Shown here piece after piece: positions 16,604 through 25,286 of a stretch of 36,391 nucleotides of DNA. The stretch spans positions 1-36,391 of the forward strand of contig SMNH02000003.1 of assembly GCA_006383075.2 (NCBI GenBank), written 5' to 3'. Both the position numbers and the translations under genes were made by a program. A model generated the notes under the pieces. That model had not been told where the DNA came from. It worked only from the letters and a program-made list of their open reading frames with translations, and made no database searches. The DNA comes from Kordia sp. TARA_039_SRF. Lineage in GTDB: Bacteria; Bacteroidota; Bacteroidia; Flavobacteriales; Flavobacteriaceae. The number at the start of each line of letters is the position of its first letter. The first letter of the stretch is position 1.

Positions 16604-17983
16604 TTAACTTAACAAATCGTCAGTTCCTGTATCTTTTGCAGGCGCTCCGTTGCCGACACCAGAGGAATCTCCTGTTGCATCATTTCCACCAGGACCACCC
16701 GCAGAAGGATTTTCGCTGTTTTTATAATATTCTTCAAACAATTCCTTCATGTCAATTCCATAACGGTCTGCAAAGTTTTTGCGGATTTCTACGTCTTTTT
16801 CACGAATTTCTTGCAATGATTCTGCGTAACTGCTGTAAATTCCTTTCATCACTTTTTCGTGTACCGGAATGTTTTCCATCATGTCTTGACGCGCTTTTGA
16901 ACTTGCTGTGTACATCGCCGCCAAAGTTTCCCCAATTTTTTCATCGGTTTTGATACCTAAGTGTTCCAAAATCGCCGCAAATTCTTGGTCGGTACGTGCT
17001 TTTAAGGCAACTACATAACCGTCGTAGTAGCGAATACGTTCTTCCGTATCCGATTTTAGCTTGGCTCTGTGCGTTTGTAAGTTGCTACGTAACGATGTCA
17101 ATACTTTAATCGTTAAGTTATGCTTGTGTACGAAACTGTCTTTACTCGCTGCTAATGTGATGTATGCAGTGCGCAAACCATCGAGTTCTTCTACTTTTTG
17201 CTCTAATTGGGTGATTTTTGCCAACGCTTCTGAATATTCAGGAGATTGCTTGTCTACAATTTCTTCTAACTCTTGTCGCGCCTGACTCAATAATGCTTTT
17301 TGCTTTTCCAATTCCGCTTCCGTTTCTTCTTTCTTTTCTAACGCTTTTGTATGGTTTTTACTTGCTTCTACAATTGCGTCTTGCAGTCGATCTTCAACTT
17401 CTTTAATTTCTACTTCACGGTCTTTTAAACGTTTTACGGCAGCTTGACTTTTAAAGGAAAGTTCTTTTAGTAATGTTTCTGTATCTGAGCTTTCGATACG
17501 CTTTTGAAACATTTCCTTTGCTTTAGAATCGGCAAATTTTCTATCTTTTTTTGCTTGGTCGAGTTCTGTTTCTTCACGTTTGATACGCGATTTTCGTCCC
17601 CATAAATTATTCCACCATGTATCTGGTTTATCGAGTGCAGCTTGATACTCCGCTTTCGCTTTGTCCAATTCTTTTTGCGCATCGTCAATCACGCGTTGTT
17701 CATCATCATTTAAGGTAGAAAAACGTTCAAAAATGATTCCGACTTCATCTTGATAATCGGTTAAGTCTTTAATGGCATCTAACAGAGAAGTTCGATCTTT
17801 TTCGGCCATTTCTACAACATTATCGAGCGTTGCATTTAATATTTTTTGGCGTACTTCTGGACTTTCTTCTTGAGAAAGTTTTGACTTCATTTGGTCAATT
17901 GCTTTTCCCCAATCTACTTTATCGTTGGATTTTTGTTTTTGTTCTTCGCCAGAAGTTTCTAATAAATCAAAATCGTCAGCCAT
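16604..17983 (-). CDS. Long coiled-coil protein (cassette gene 1)
   Basis: This 459-aa, strongly acidic and basic helical protein has no signal peptide or TM segment. Coiled-coil heptads dominate residues ~90-290 (runs such as EEIVDKQSPEYSEALAKI), with a Trp-rich kink, DTWWNNLWGRKSR, at about 118-130. A second helical region covers about 290-425. The tail (about 430-459) is Gly/Asn/Asp-rich, disordered, and ends DTGTDDLLS. The overall look recalls TelA/PspA/ESCRT-III-like membrane-associated filament proteins, but no family signature could be confirmed. With an AAA+ ATPase in the same cassette, a polymer-and-remodeller pair is a reasonable hypothesis (inference). Confidence 0.8.
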   Translation of the reverse strand: MADDFDLLETSGEEQKQKSNDKVDWGKAIDQMKSKLSQEESPEVRQKILNATLDNVVEMAEKDRTSLLDAIKDLTDYQDEVGIIFERFSTLNDDEQRVIDDAQKELDKAKAEYQAALDKPDTWWNNLWGRKSRIKREETELDQAKKDRKFADSKAKEMFQKRIESSDTETLLKELSFKSQAAVKRLKDREVEIKEVEDRLQDAIVEASKNHTKALEKKEETEAELEKQKALLSQARQELEEIVDKQSPEYSEALAKITQLEQKVEELDGLRTAYITLAASKDSFVHKHNLTIKVLTSLRSNLQTHRAKLKSDTEERIRYYDGYVVALKARTDQEFAAILEHLGIKTDEKIGETLAAMYTASSKARQDMMENIPVHEKVMKGIYSSYAESLQEIREKDVEIRKNFADRYGIDMKELFEEYYKNSENPSAGGPGGNDATGDSSGVGNGAPAKDTGTDDLLS

Positions 17984-18214
17984 ATACTTTATTGTTTTTT
18001 TATTAATGAATGTTTTTAAAGTTGGGTTTTAAAGTTGAAAAATAGGATGGATTTAAAAAGAAACACAGTGATTTTTCAACTAAGCTTTAAATATAAGAAT
18101 TTCGTAGTATATGTTGTCGCTTTTTTTAAGATGTTACAACTCTGATTTAAAAAAAGTGTTTCTCGTTAGATTTGAGGAAGTTTTTAGTCTGTTTTTTTTA
18201 AGAGGAATATTCTT

Positions 18215-18252
18215 AAAAATAAAAAAAGGAGACTACCAAAAGCAATCTCCCT
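18215..18252 (-). terminator. Terminator of the beta-helix surface-protein gene
   Basis: Read on the minus strand, AGGGAGATTG ... TAGTCTCCT folds (core GGAGA 18228-18232 / TCTCC 18246-18250) and is followed by a T-rich tract (the A-run at 18216-18227 on the plus strand). It lies about 30 bases after the stop at 18281. Confidence 0.8.
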
Positions 18253-18280
18253 TTTCATCGCATAACTAAACTAAAAACTT

Positions 18281-21200
18281 TTAATTAATAATCAGTTTTT
18301 TAGAAGCTGATTTATCAGCTGTTGTTATATTTACAATGTAAATTCCTGAGGAAACATTGTTTAATAGAATGCTGTTATAACCAGCAATTAGATTTTGTTT
18401 TTTCACTGTTTGTCCAGTCATGGAAACAATTTGAATATTTATTTCTCCTGATAGAGAATTGTCAAGTTCAATTGTTAATTGTCCATTACTTGAAGGGTTT
18501 GGATACATCGTGAAGCTGTCTTCATTAAATACATCTTCTACCGATAATACAAATTGTCCTTCAAAAGCTCCAATATCACGAGTTCCACCAAAAACAGCTT
18601 GTCCAATTTGATCGTCAAACGCATCAGCTGGGTCACCAACATTTACTGCAGGAGAAGGATTCATTAAAGCATGTGTTAACGTATTTCCTCCATTGTCTTG
18701 TAACGGGCCTAAAGCTGGGTCAACACCTTCTAAGTCGTTTGCTTGTGGTGTGAATACATTTAAGTCATCACTGCCAATCAAATTATAATCATTTGAAGTA
18801 ATCATACCATCTACATCAGCTCCTGAAGCTGCCATATTGTTAGCAACAATTGTATTTTTAATAGTTACATTATTTACAGCGTTGATTCCTCCTGCGTTTC
18901 CTGTTGAAGAGTTCATTGCTACCGTTACTGCATTTAAGTCTAAGCTAGCACCATTATTCGTCAATCCTCCACCAGAAACTGAAGCCATATTACTAGAAAC
19001 TGTACTTCTTGTTACCGAAGTGATACTTCCTGTATTATTATAAATTCCAGCTCCTTCTGCGGCGATGTTGTTGTCAATCGTTGAGGTTATTACGGTCATG
19101 GTTACTCCATTTTGATTCCAAAGTCCACCACCTTCGTTGGCAGCTGTATTGGAAGATACAGTACTTTCCGTAATGTCTATAACTCCAGAAGAACCGCTTG
19201 CATGTAAACCACCACCATTTCCAGGCGCACCAGCACCCGTTACAACACCAGTGTCGTTAGAGTTTAGGTTTACATTTGTTAAGGTTACCGTTCCGCCACC
19301 GTTGGTTTCAATTCCACCACCAGCACGGTTGGATGTGTTGTCTACGATAGAAATTCCGTTGGCTGTGAACGTACCCGCAGCATTTAAGATTCCACCACCA
19401 GTAGATTGTGTACCGTCTGCTACGTTGTTGGTAACAGCGGTAGTTCCTGATAGATTTACCGTTCCACCTTCGTTGTAGATTCCACCACCACCAGCAGCAC
19501 CAGGCGTTGTCATGTCATTTCCAGAAGCAGTATTTCCATTAATAGTATAATCGGTTACCGTCATAACTCCAGCACCATTCCAGAGTCCACCGCCTTCATT
19601 GGCGGCAACGTTTCCATTGGAAGTTCCTCCAGTTATTGTAATGTCTTGCATTCCTGTAATGTGCAATCCGCCACCATTTCCTGGAGCGGCTATAGCAGGA
19701 GCTACTCCAGCGTTATTGTTGTCTAAAGTTGTATTAGTCAAAGCAATAGTTCCAGAACCTGCATTGACTTCGATTCCGCCACCAGCTCTGTTAGCTCTGT
19801 TGCCAGTGATAGAAGAGTTCATCACGCTAAGTGACGCAGCATCCACCATGATTCCACCACCAGAACCTGCGGTTCCATCAGCGATATTGTTAGAGATGGT
19901 TGCACCATTGATTACATTTACGGTACCATTCGGCAGTGCAAATATTCCACCACCACCTTCGGTAGCTGTGTTTCCGCTTGCAGTATTTCCATCAATGGTA
20001 GTTCCATCGACGGTCATAATGCCTGTACCATTCCAGAGTCCACCACCTTCAGAGGCAGCAGTGTTCATGTTTACTGTTCCTCCTGTGATATTAATTGTAC
20101 TGTTTCCACTTACATGTAAACCACCACCATTTCCAGGCGCACCAGCACCCGTTACAATACCAGTGTCGTTAGAGTTTAGGTTTACATTTGTTAGGGTTAC
20201 TGGTCCGCTACCGTTGGTTTCAATTCCACCACCAGCACGGTTGGACGTATTGTCAATAATAGTGGTACCGTTTGCATTTAGAGTTCCAGCGGCGTTTAGA
20301 ATTCCACCACCAGTAGATTGTGCGCCATCGGCAATGTTATTACTAATTGTGGTTGCTCCTAAAATACTTACTGTTCCACCTTCATTGTAGATTCCGCCAC
20401 CACCGGCAGCACCAGGAGTTGTCATGTCATTTCCTGAAGCAGTGTTTCCATCTACCGTATGATCTGTAATTGTCATTACTCCAACACCGTTCCAAAGTCC
20501 ACCACCTTCATTAGCGGCAACGTTTCCATTGGAAGTTCCTCCTGTGATATTGATGTCTTGCATTCCTGTGATATGCAATCCGCCACCATTTCCGGGTGCT
20601 GCTGTCGCAGGAGCTACTCCAGCGTTATTGTTGTCTAAAGTTGTATTAGTCAAAGCAATCGTTCCAGAACCTGCATTGACTTCGATTCCACCACCCGCTC
20701 TGTTTGCTCTGTTGCCAGTGATAGAAGAGTTCATCACGCTAAGTGAAGCGGCATCCACCATGATTCCACCACCAGAACCTGAAGTTCCATCAGCGATGTT
20801 GTTAGAGATGGTTGCTCCATTGATTACATTTACAGTACCATTTGGCAGCGCAAATATTCCACCACCACCTTCGGTAGCCGTATTTCCGCTTGCAGTATTT
20901 CCATCAATGGTAGTTCCATCGACGGTCATAATGCCTGTACCATTCCAGAGTCCGCCACCTTCAGAGGCAGCTGTATTCATGTTTACTGTTCCGCCAGTAA
21001 TATTTATATCACCAGCACCTGTGATGTGGAGTCCACCACCATTTCCGGGCGCTGCTGTCGCAGGAGCTACTCCGGCATTATTGTTATTTAATGTTACATT
21101 GTTTAATATGACTCCTAAGCCAACTCCAGAATTATCTTCAATTCCGCCTCCAGCACGATTTGCAGTATTGGCAGTTATTTCAGAATCGTTTATAGTTAAA

Positions 21201-21661
21201 ACACTTCCAGTGTCATTAAATATTCCACCACCAGAACCTGAGGCTCCATTTGCCACATTGTTTGTTATGATAGAATTGTTAACGGTAAGTGAGGTGTTTA
21301 ATACATAAATAGCACCTCCATCAGAAGCGAGTCCGTTGGTAAGTGTTAAGTTGTTTATAATGAATGGTCCGTTGGAAACATTGAATATTCTGCCATTATT
21401 TCCAGCATCAATAGTTGTCGTAGTTCCTGAAGCTCCTGTTATTGTTAGCTCTTTATCAATGATTAATTCTGAATTAAGACTGACAGTGAGAACAGCAGCA
21501 TCAAATGTTATTGTTCCGCCGGGCGGCGTGTCGAGAATTTCTTGTCTGAGAGTTCCATCTGATCCATCATCTAACGAACTTGTTACAAGTTGACCATAGG
21601 AAAAGGAAGTTGAGAGTATTGTACTTAGTAGCACAATAAAAAGAGTAGTTTTTCTTTTCAT
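18281..21661 (-). CDS. Large beta-helix T9SS surface protein
   Basis: This 1126-aa protein has a signal peptide (to about residue 24, SYGQ). The N-terminal segment LRQEILDTPPGGTITFDA starts a right-handed parallel beta-helix of the polymorphic outer-membrane-protein/Chlamydia-Pmp type, with many GGGI/GGGL turns. A choice-of-anchor-like end follows (about 960-1030: PLQDNGGNTLTHALMNPSP, then GGTRDIGAFEG). The C-terminal T9SS sorting domain has MYPNPSSNGQLTIELDN, GIYIVNITT and KKLIIN. The helix is built from ~152-residue half-units of two types alternating A-B-A-B, so the DNA shows a 912-bp tandem duplication. It is probably a cell-surface adhesin. Its upstream region carries a copy of the CCTTAATATT palindrome. 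It is monocistronic, with its own terminator. Confidence 0.92.
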   Translation of the reverse strand: MKRKTTLFIVLLSTILSTSFSYGQLVTSSLDDGSDGTLRQEILDTPPGGTITFDAAVLTVSLNSELIIDKELTITGASGTTTTIDAGNNGRIFNVSNGPFIINNLTLTNGLASDGGAIYVLNTSLTVNNSIITNNVANGASGSGGGIFNDTGSVLTINDSEITANTANRAGGGIEDNSGVGLGVILNNVTLNNNNAGVAPATAAPGNGGGLHITGAGDINITGGTVNMNTAASEGGGLWNGTGIMTVDGTTIDGNTASGNTATEGGGGIFALPNGTVNVINGATISNNIADGTSGSGGGIMVDAASLSVMNSSITGNRANRAGGGIEVNAGSGTIALTNTTLDNNNAGVAPATAAPGNGGGLHITGMQDINITGGTSNGNVAANEGGGLWNGVGVMTITDHTVDGNTASGNDMTTPGAAGGGGIYNEGGTVSILGATTISNNIADGAQSTGGGILNAAGTLNANGTTIIDNTSNRAGGGIETNGSGPVTLTNVNLNSNDTGIVTGAGAPGNGGGLHVSGNSTINITGGTVNMNTAASEGGGLWNGTGIMTVDGTTIDGNTASGNTATEGGGGIFALPNGTVNVINGATISNNIADGTAGSGGGIMVDAASLSVMNSSITGNRANRAGGGIEVNAGSGTIALTNTTLDNNNAGVAPAIAAPGNGGGLHITGMQDITITGGTSNGNVAANEGGGLWNGAGVMTVTDYTINGNTASGNDMTTPGAAGGGGIYNEGGTVNLSGTTAVTNNVADGTQSTGGGILNAAGTFTANGISIVDNTSNRAGGGIETNGGGTVTLTNVNLNSNDTGVVTGAGAPGNGGGLHASGSSGVIDITESTVSSNTAANEGGGLWNQNGVTMTVITSTIDNNIAAEGAGIYNNTGSITSVTRSTVSSNMASVSGGGLTNNGASLDLNAVTVAMNSSTGNAGGINAVNNVTIKNTIVANNMAASGADVDGMITSNDYNLIGSDDLNVFTPQANDLEGVDPALGPLQDNGGNTLTHALMNPSPAVNVGDPADAFDDQIGQAVFGGTRDIGAFEGQFVLSVEDVFNEDSFTMYPNPSSNGQLTIELDNSLSGEINIQIVSMTGQTVKKQNLIAGYNSILLNNVSSGIYIVNITTADKSASKKLIIN
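19190..21012 (-). repeat. Two tandem 912-bp (304-aa) repeat units
   Basis: Identical landmarks recur exactly 912 bp apart: CATGTAAACCACCACCATTT at 19201 and 20113, and CAGTATTTCCATCAATGG at 19981 and 20893. Each unit contains two related 456-bp halves. Near-identity over most of the length indicates a recent in-frame duplication or gene conversion. Confidence 0.9.
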
Positions 21662-21830
21662 TTTTTTTCGTATTGGTTGCTATTAGTTTTGTTGTGATTT
21701 ACTGTATTGTAAACACATTAATACGTACGAAATTGATTTGTATAAGGTTTTCGGGAATTGGAATTTTAACACTATTTAACATTTTAAGAGAGGAATCTTG
21801 TCAAGATGAGTTCTAAGTGTGTACGGTCTT

Positions 21831-21844
21831 CCTTAATATTAACG
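21831..21844. promoter_or_regulatory. Putative operator site 1 (imperfect palindrome)
   Basis: CCTTAATATTAACG, preceded by TCTT, matches site 2 over the extended form TCTTCCTTAATATTAAsGAT. It lies 170 bases upstream of the beta-helix gene start, in the divergent region before the two-component operon. Confidence 0.45.
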
Positions 21845-21922
21845 ATTAAAATATACATATAATTAAGTATTGCATTCAGCAGGTTTTTGAGTGATATTTA
21901 TGGAAACCAAAATAATGACTAC

Positions 21923-22054
21923 ATGAAACCATCAAAAACAACCATTGAAATCGGAAACGAATTTAAAGAAGTAGAAATTTATTATGATGAACAAGAAGAA
22001 TCAAATTTGACCATTGCAATCAATAAAAATCAAGTAACAGTTTTTCAGGCATGA
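21923..22054 (+). CDS. Possible 43-aa protein
   Basis: This small ORF starts MKPSKTTIEIGNEFKEVEIY and ends NKNQVTVFQA. The composition is protein-like (amphipathic strands, Glu/Lys-rich) and there is no alternative feature in this gap. It ends just before operator site 2. No family is known. It could also be non-coding, since there is no recognisable promoter or ribosome-binding site. Confidence 0.35.
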   Translation: MKPSKTTIEIGNEFKEVEIYYDEQEESNLTIAINKNQVTVFQA

Positions 22055-22064
22055 TGTTTTCCAT

Positions 22065-22078
22065 CCTTAATATTAAGG
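22065..22078. promoter_or_regulatory. Putative operator site 2 (perfect 14-bp palindrome)
   Basis: CCTTAATATTAAGG is a perfect palindrome whose centre lies about 70 bases before the predicted start point of the promoter at 22104-22134. That placement would suit an activator. See the related sites at 21831 and 25287. Confidence 0.5.
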
Positions 22079-22103
22079 AAGAAAAAACACTCAAATTTAA
22101 CGA

Positions 22104-22134
22104 TTGTTTCCGTCGTGGTTTTACTAGAACTTTG
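22104..22134 (+). promoter_or_regulatory. Predicted promoter of small acidic ORF / kinase operon
   Basis: TTG (22104-22106), a 20-bp spacer and GAACTTTG (22127-22134) match the Bacteroidota consensus TTG-N17-23-TAnnTTTG except for one base. Transcription would start near 22141, leaving a ~20-nt leader before the ATG at 22161. Confidence 0.5.
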
Positions 22135-22160
22135 TCATAAACCAAATAAATCGAAAATAT

Positions 22161-22361
22161 ATGGAAACATTAATTACTAAAGCTGAGATTGCAGAAGAAT
22201 TAGAGGAAGTACAATTTTTATTGGCTTCTGAAGAAACAGAAGACAAGCCAAGAACAGGTGAGACAGATGAGACTGTTGATCCTAAAAGGACTAATCCAAA
22301 TGAAAATAACGGTGAAACTGAAGCGGAAGTAGAGGGAGAGGAAAGACCAGGAGAATTTTAG
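22161..22361 (+). CDS. Small very acidic protein, unknown
   Basis: This is a 66-aa protein with no signal peptide or TM segment. Residues 1-25 form a probable amphipathic helix (METLITKAEIAEELEEVQF). The rest is a disordered Glu/Thr/Asn-rich tail ending GEERPGEF. The predicted promoter lies just upstream and its own terminator (22389-22431) just downstream. That terminator is placed 20 bases before the kinase start, so expression of the kinase operon may depend on read-through. No homologous family recognised. Confidence 0.6.
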   Translation: METLITKAEIAEELEEVQFLLASEETEDKPRTGETDETVDPKRTNPNENNGETEAEVEGEERPGEF

Positions 22362-22388
22362 ATTTATAGATAAATTTTTACAATTCTG

Positions 22389-22431
22389 AAAGGCTTTACT
22401 TATCTTTAGAAAGAGAGTAAGCCTTTTTTAT
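22389..22431 (+). terminator. Terminator or attenuator between small ORF and kinase gene
   Basis: The stem AAGGCTTTACT (22390-22400) / AGTAAGCCTT (22416-22425), with one bulge, is followed by a T-rich tail. It lies only ~20 bases before the ATG at 22452, leaving little room for an independent kinase promoter. A TATCTTTA box sits within the loop. Confidence 0.75.
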
Positions 22432-22451
22432 TTTCAATTTTATACACCTAA

Positions 22452-24587
22452 ATGAAATTCATGCTAAAAACTTTATATTTATTTATTTGTCTTTTTTCTT
22501 TACAAGTTTATGGGCAATCTTCAAAAATAGATAGTTTGAAAGAAGTTTTAATGGCACAAAAAGGAGTGCCTAAAATTAGGACTTTGGATGAACTAGCTTG
22601 GAGATTTCGATTCGTAAAAGATTCCACAGCAACAAAATATGCGTTGAAATGTCTTGAATTAAGTAGAGAGCTTCGCTTGTATGAGTACGAATCTAGCTCC
22701 TTAAATATACTGGGAAAAGCAGCAAAAGCTAATGGAGAAATTGAAGATGTAGAAAATTATTTATTGGAAGCTTTGAGGGTTTCAAAGGAAAATGAATATT
22801 TACATGGAATTGCAAGAGGGTATAATGAGTTAGGATTCCTTTATAAAGAACAAGGACTTACATTAAAGGCGATTGATGCTTTTTTATATAGTAGCAGACT
22901 TTTTAGAGAATCGGGGAATTTAAAAGCTTCTTCAAAAGCAATTTTTAATCTCGCAGGCTTACATGCCGATATTGAAGCGTATTCAGAATCTTTAGCTTAT
23001 TATTTAAATTGTTTAGAATTAAGAGAAGCGATTAAAGATTCTTTAGGAATTGCTAGAGTTTACAGAGATTTAGGAACACTTAGTAAAAATCTCAAAAACT
23101 ATGAAGATATGCTTTCTTACTACCTTAAAGCATTAGCATTGTTTCAAAAATTAAAACGATACACTGATGTTTTTGAGATGAAGGTTCAAATTGCTACTTC
23201 TTACGATTACTTAAATCAAAACGAAAAAGCACGAAAAACTTTTTTGGAAGCTAAAAAAATGATACCAACATACGGCATAAAAGATGCTTCCAATTTATAT
23301 CATAATCTGGCAGCTTTGTATAAGAAAATGAACGTTTTAGATTCGTCTTTGTATTATTATAAAGAAGCTCAAGAAATATTCAAATCTAATAATGATTCGG
23401 TTCGTTTATCAAAGAATTTTAATAATTTGGGAAATCTCTACGTAACTCTTGGTAACAATCAAAAAGCACTTGCAAATTACAGACAGAGCTTGGCATTGAA
23501 GCATAAGATTAAAGATTCTTCTTCACTAGAAAAAACTTATCACGCATTAGCAGATTATTATAAAAAGACCAACGATTTTAAAAAAGCGTTGGCATATAAA
23601 GATTCTAGTGAAAATATTAGAGAGCAATTGTCCAAAAAAATCAATGCTTCCAATCGTTTTGAACTCAAGTATATTCGTGATAAACAGCAATTGGAAAAAG
23701 AAAAAAGTGAAGCAAAATTAGCAGTAGCTAATGCAAATATTGAAGCAAGTAATGAAAGAAGAAATACAATCATTATTACCATTGTACTGATAACCATGTT
23801 GTTATTATTTTTTGTCTTTTTGAGAGTAAAAAAACTGAAACAAGAGAAAAAATTAACAGAATTGGCATTTGAACAACAAAAAATTGCCGCTAAACTAGAA
23901 AAAGAGCAACAAGAGAAAAAACTTGAAGAGTTATTGAAAGAGCAAGAACGGAAAGCTATCACTTCTATGATTAGTGGACAAGAAGAAGAACGCGAACGCA
24001 TTGCAAAAGATTTGCATGATCGATTGGGCAGTATGTTGTCGGTGGTTAAAATTCATTACAAATCTGTGGAAGAAGATTTGGAGAAAATTAAAAAAGAAAC
24101 CAAATCTCAATACGAAAAAGCGAATGAATTGTTGGATGAAGCCTGTGAAGCTGTTCGTAAAATTGCTCATAATATGCTTTCAGGAACGTTGACGAAATTT
24201 GGATTAATTCCAGCGTTGCGCGAATTAAAACAGAAGATTGAAGAAACAAAAATGCTTCAAATTGAACTACTAGCGCATGGTTTGGACAATCGACTAGATA
24301 ACACTACAGAAATACAGTTATATCGCATCATTCAAGAATTATTGAATAATATTTTAAAACACGCTAAGGCAACTGAGGTCACAATTCAATTATTGAGAAG
24401 AGAAACCGATTTGAATATTATGGTGTTTGATAATGGAATTGGGTTTGATAAAAATATCAATCAATCTGAAGGAATGGGATTAAAAAGTATCCACGCGCGT
24501 GTGGCAGAAATGAATGGGCACGTTTTAATTGACTCAGGCTCTGGAAGTGGAACCACAATTACCATTGAAATACCTATGAAGAAATAA
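22452..24587 (+). CDS. TPR-containing NarL-type sensor histidine kinase
   Basis: This 711-aa membrane sensor kinase could start at the ATG 22452 or at 22461 (MLKTLYLF); both leave a signal peptide ending near VYGQ. An exported array of roughly eight TPR-like repeats covers about 60-400. A coiled coil, one TM helix (about 438-458) and a second coiled coil (about 462-508) follow. The HisKA_3 domain has H522 in EEERERIAKDLHDRLG. The HATPase has ELLNNILKHAKATEV (N box), DNGIGFD (G1) and GMGLKSIHARV (G2). It is the cognate partner of the LuxR-type regulator 6 bases downstream. The ligand is unknown. Confidence 0.94.
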   Translation: MKFMLKTLYLFICLFSLQVYGQSSKIDSLKEVLMAQKGVPKIRTLDELAWRFRFVKDSTATKYALKCLELSRELRLYEYESSSLNILGKAAKANGEIEDVENYLLEALRVSKENEYLHGIARGYNELGFLYKEQGLTLKAIDAFLYSSRLFRESGNLKASSKAIFNLAGLHADIEAYSESLAYYLNCLELREAIKDSLGIARVYRDLGTLSKNLKNYEDMLSYYLKALALFQKLKRYTDVFEMKVQIATSYDYLNQNEKARKTFLEAKKMIPTYGIKDASNLYHNLAALYKKMNVLDSSLYYYKEAQEIFKSNNDSVRLSKNFNNLGNLYVTLGNNQKALANYRQSLALKHKIKDSSSLEKTYHALADYYKKTNDFKKALAYKDSSENIREQLSKKINASNRFELKYIRDKQQLEKEKSEAKLAVANANIEASNERRNTIIITIVLITMLLLFFVFLRVKKLKQEKKLTELAFEQQKIAAKLEKEQQEKKLEELLKEQERKAITSMISGQEEERERIAKDLHDRLGSMLSVVKIHYKSVEEDLEKIKKETKSQYEKANELLDEACEAVRKIAHNMLSGTLTKFGLIPALRELKQKIEETKMLQIELLAHGLDNRLDNTTEIQLYRIIQELLNNILKHAKATEVTIQLLRRETDLNIMVFDNGIGFDKNINQSEGMGLKSIHARVAEMNGHVLIDSGSGSGTTITIEIPMKK

Positions 24588-24593
24588 CATATC

Positions 24594-25232
24594 ATGACAC
24601 AAAAAAAGGAATTACGCATCATCATTGCAGATGATCATCAAATAGTGATTGACGGATTGAAATCACTTTTAGTACAACAACCACATATCAAAGTAGTAGG
24701 CGAAGCATCCAATGGAAAAGAGGCATTAGATTTTGTTGCCAATCATGCAGTTGATATTGCAGTATTAGATATTAGCATGCCTGAAATGAATGGTGTTGAA
24801 GCAGCAAAAATCATCAAGAAAGAATATCCTGACACAAAGATTTTAATTTTAACAATGCATGACGGAAGTGAGTTTATTCACGAATTAATAGAAATCGGCG
24901 CTAACGGTTACATCTTAAAGAATAGAGGAAAAGAAGAGTTTGTTGAAGCACTAGAAACTATTTCGCAAGGAGAAGAATACATCAAAGGACAAGTGTTAAA
25001 TACACTACTAAAAGCTGTTCGTAAACCAAAATCAAAAAATGTTCAATTTACAAAACGAGAAAAAGAAGTTTTACGATTGATTGTCAACGACCACACAACT
25101 TCCGAAATTTCAGCAAAACTGAACATCGCAAATAGTACTGTAGAAACCCATCGTAGAAACCTCATAGAAAAAACAGGCGTAAAAAGTTCTTTAGGTTTAG
25201 TTCGGTATGCGGTAGAAAACGGATATGTATAA
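24594..25232 (+). CDS. NarL/LuxR-family response regulator
   Basis: This 212-aa cytoplasmic DNA-binding regulator has a receiver domain (about 8-125) with acidic residues in IIADDHQ, phosphoacceptor D59 in AVLDISMPEMNG, switch Thr in ILTMHDGS, and the conserved Lys in YILKNRG. The LuxR/GerE HTH (about 148-210) has FTKREKEVLRLI and ISAKLNIANSTVETHRRNL. It is translated with the upstream kinase and closed by a terminator. Such regulators bind palindromes as dimers. The CCTyAATATTrAGG sites flanking this operon are natural candidates for its targets (inference). Confidence 0.95.
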   Translation: MTQKKELRIIIADDHQIVIDGLKSLLVQQPHIKVVGEASNGKEALDFVANHAVDIAVLDISMPEMNGVEAAKIIKKEYPDTKILILTMHDGSEFIHELIEIGANGYILKNRGKEEFVEALETISQGEEYIKGQVLNTLLKAVRKPKSKNVQFTKREKEVLRLIVNDHTTSEISAKLNIANSTVETHRRNLIEKTGVKSSLGLVRYAVENGYV

Positions 25233-25253
25233 CGAATAGAAACTGAATATTTT

Positions 25254-25283
25254 AAAAACTCCCCAAATTTGAGGAGTTTTTTT
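25254..25283 (+). terminator. Terminator of the two-component operon
   Basis: The stem AAAACTCC / GGAGTTTT (25255-25262 / 25273-25280), with loop CCAAATTTGA, runs into a T-tract. It lies 22 bases after the regulator stop and separates it from the caspase operon. Confidence 0.85.
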
Positions 25284-25286
25284 CTT

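Noticed and set aside
19137-21593. Long plus-strand ORFs opposite the beta-helix gene (Pro/Val/Ala-rich)
   Set aside because: They mirror the Gly/Asn-rich repeats on the minus strand and have implausible composition without any start or domain. They are shadows of the 18281-21661 gene.
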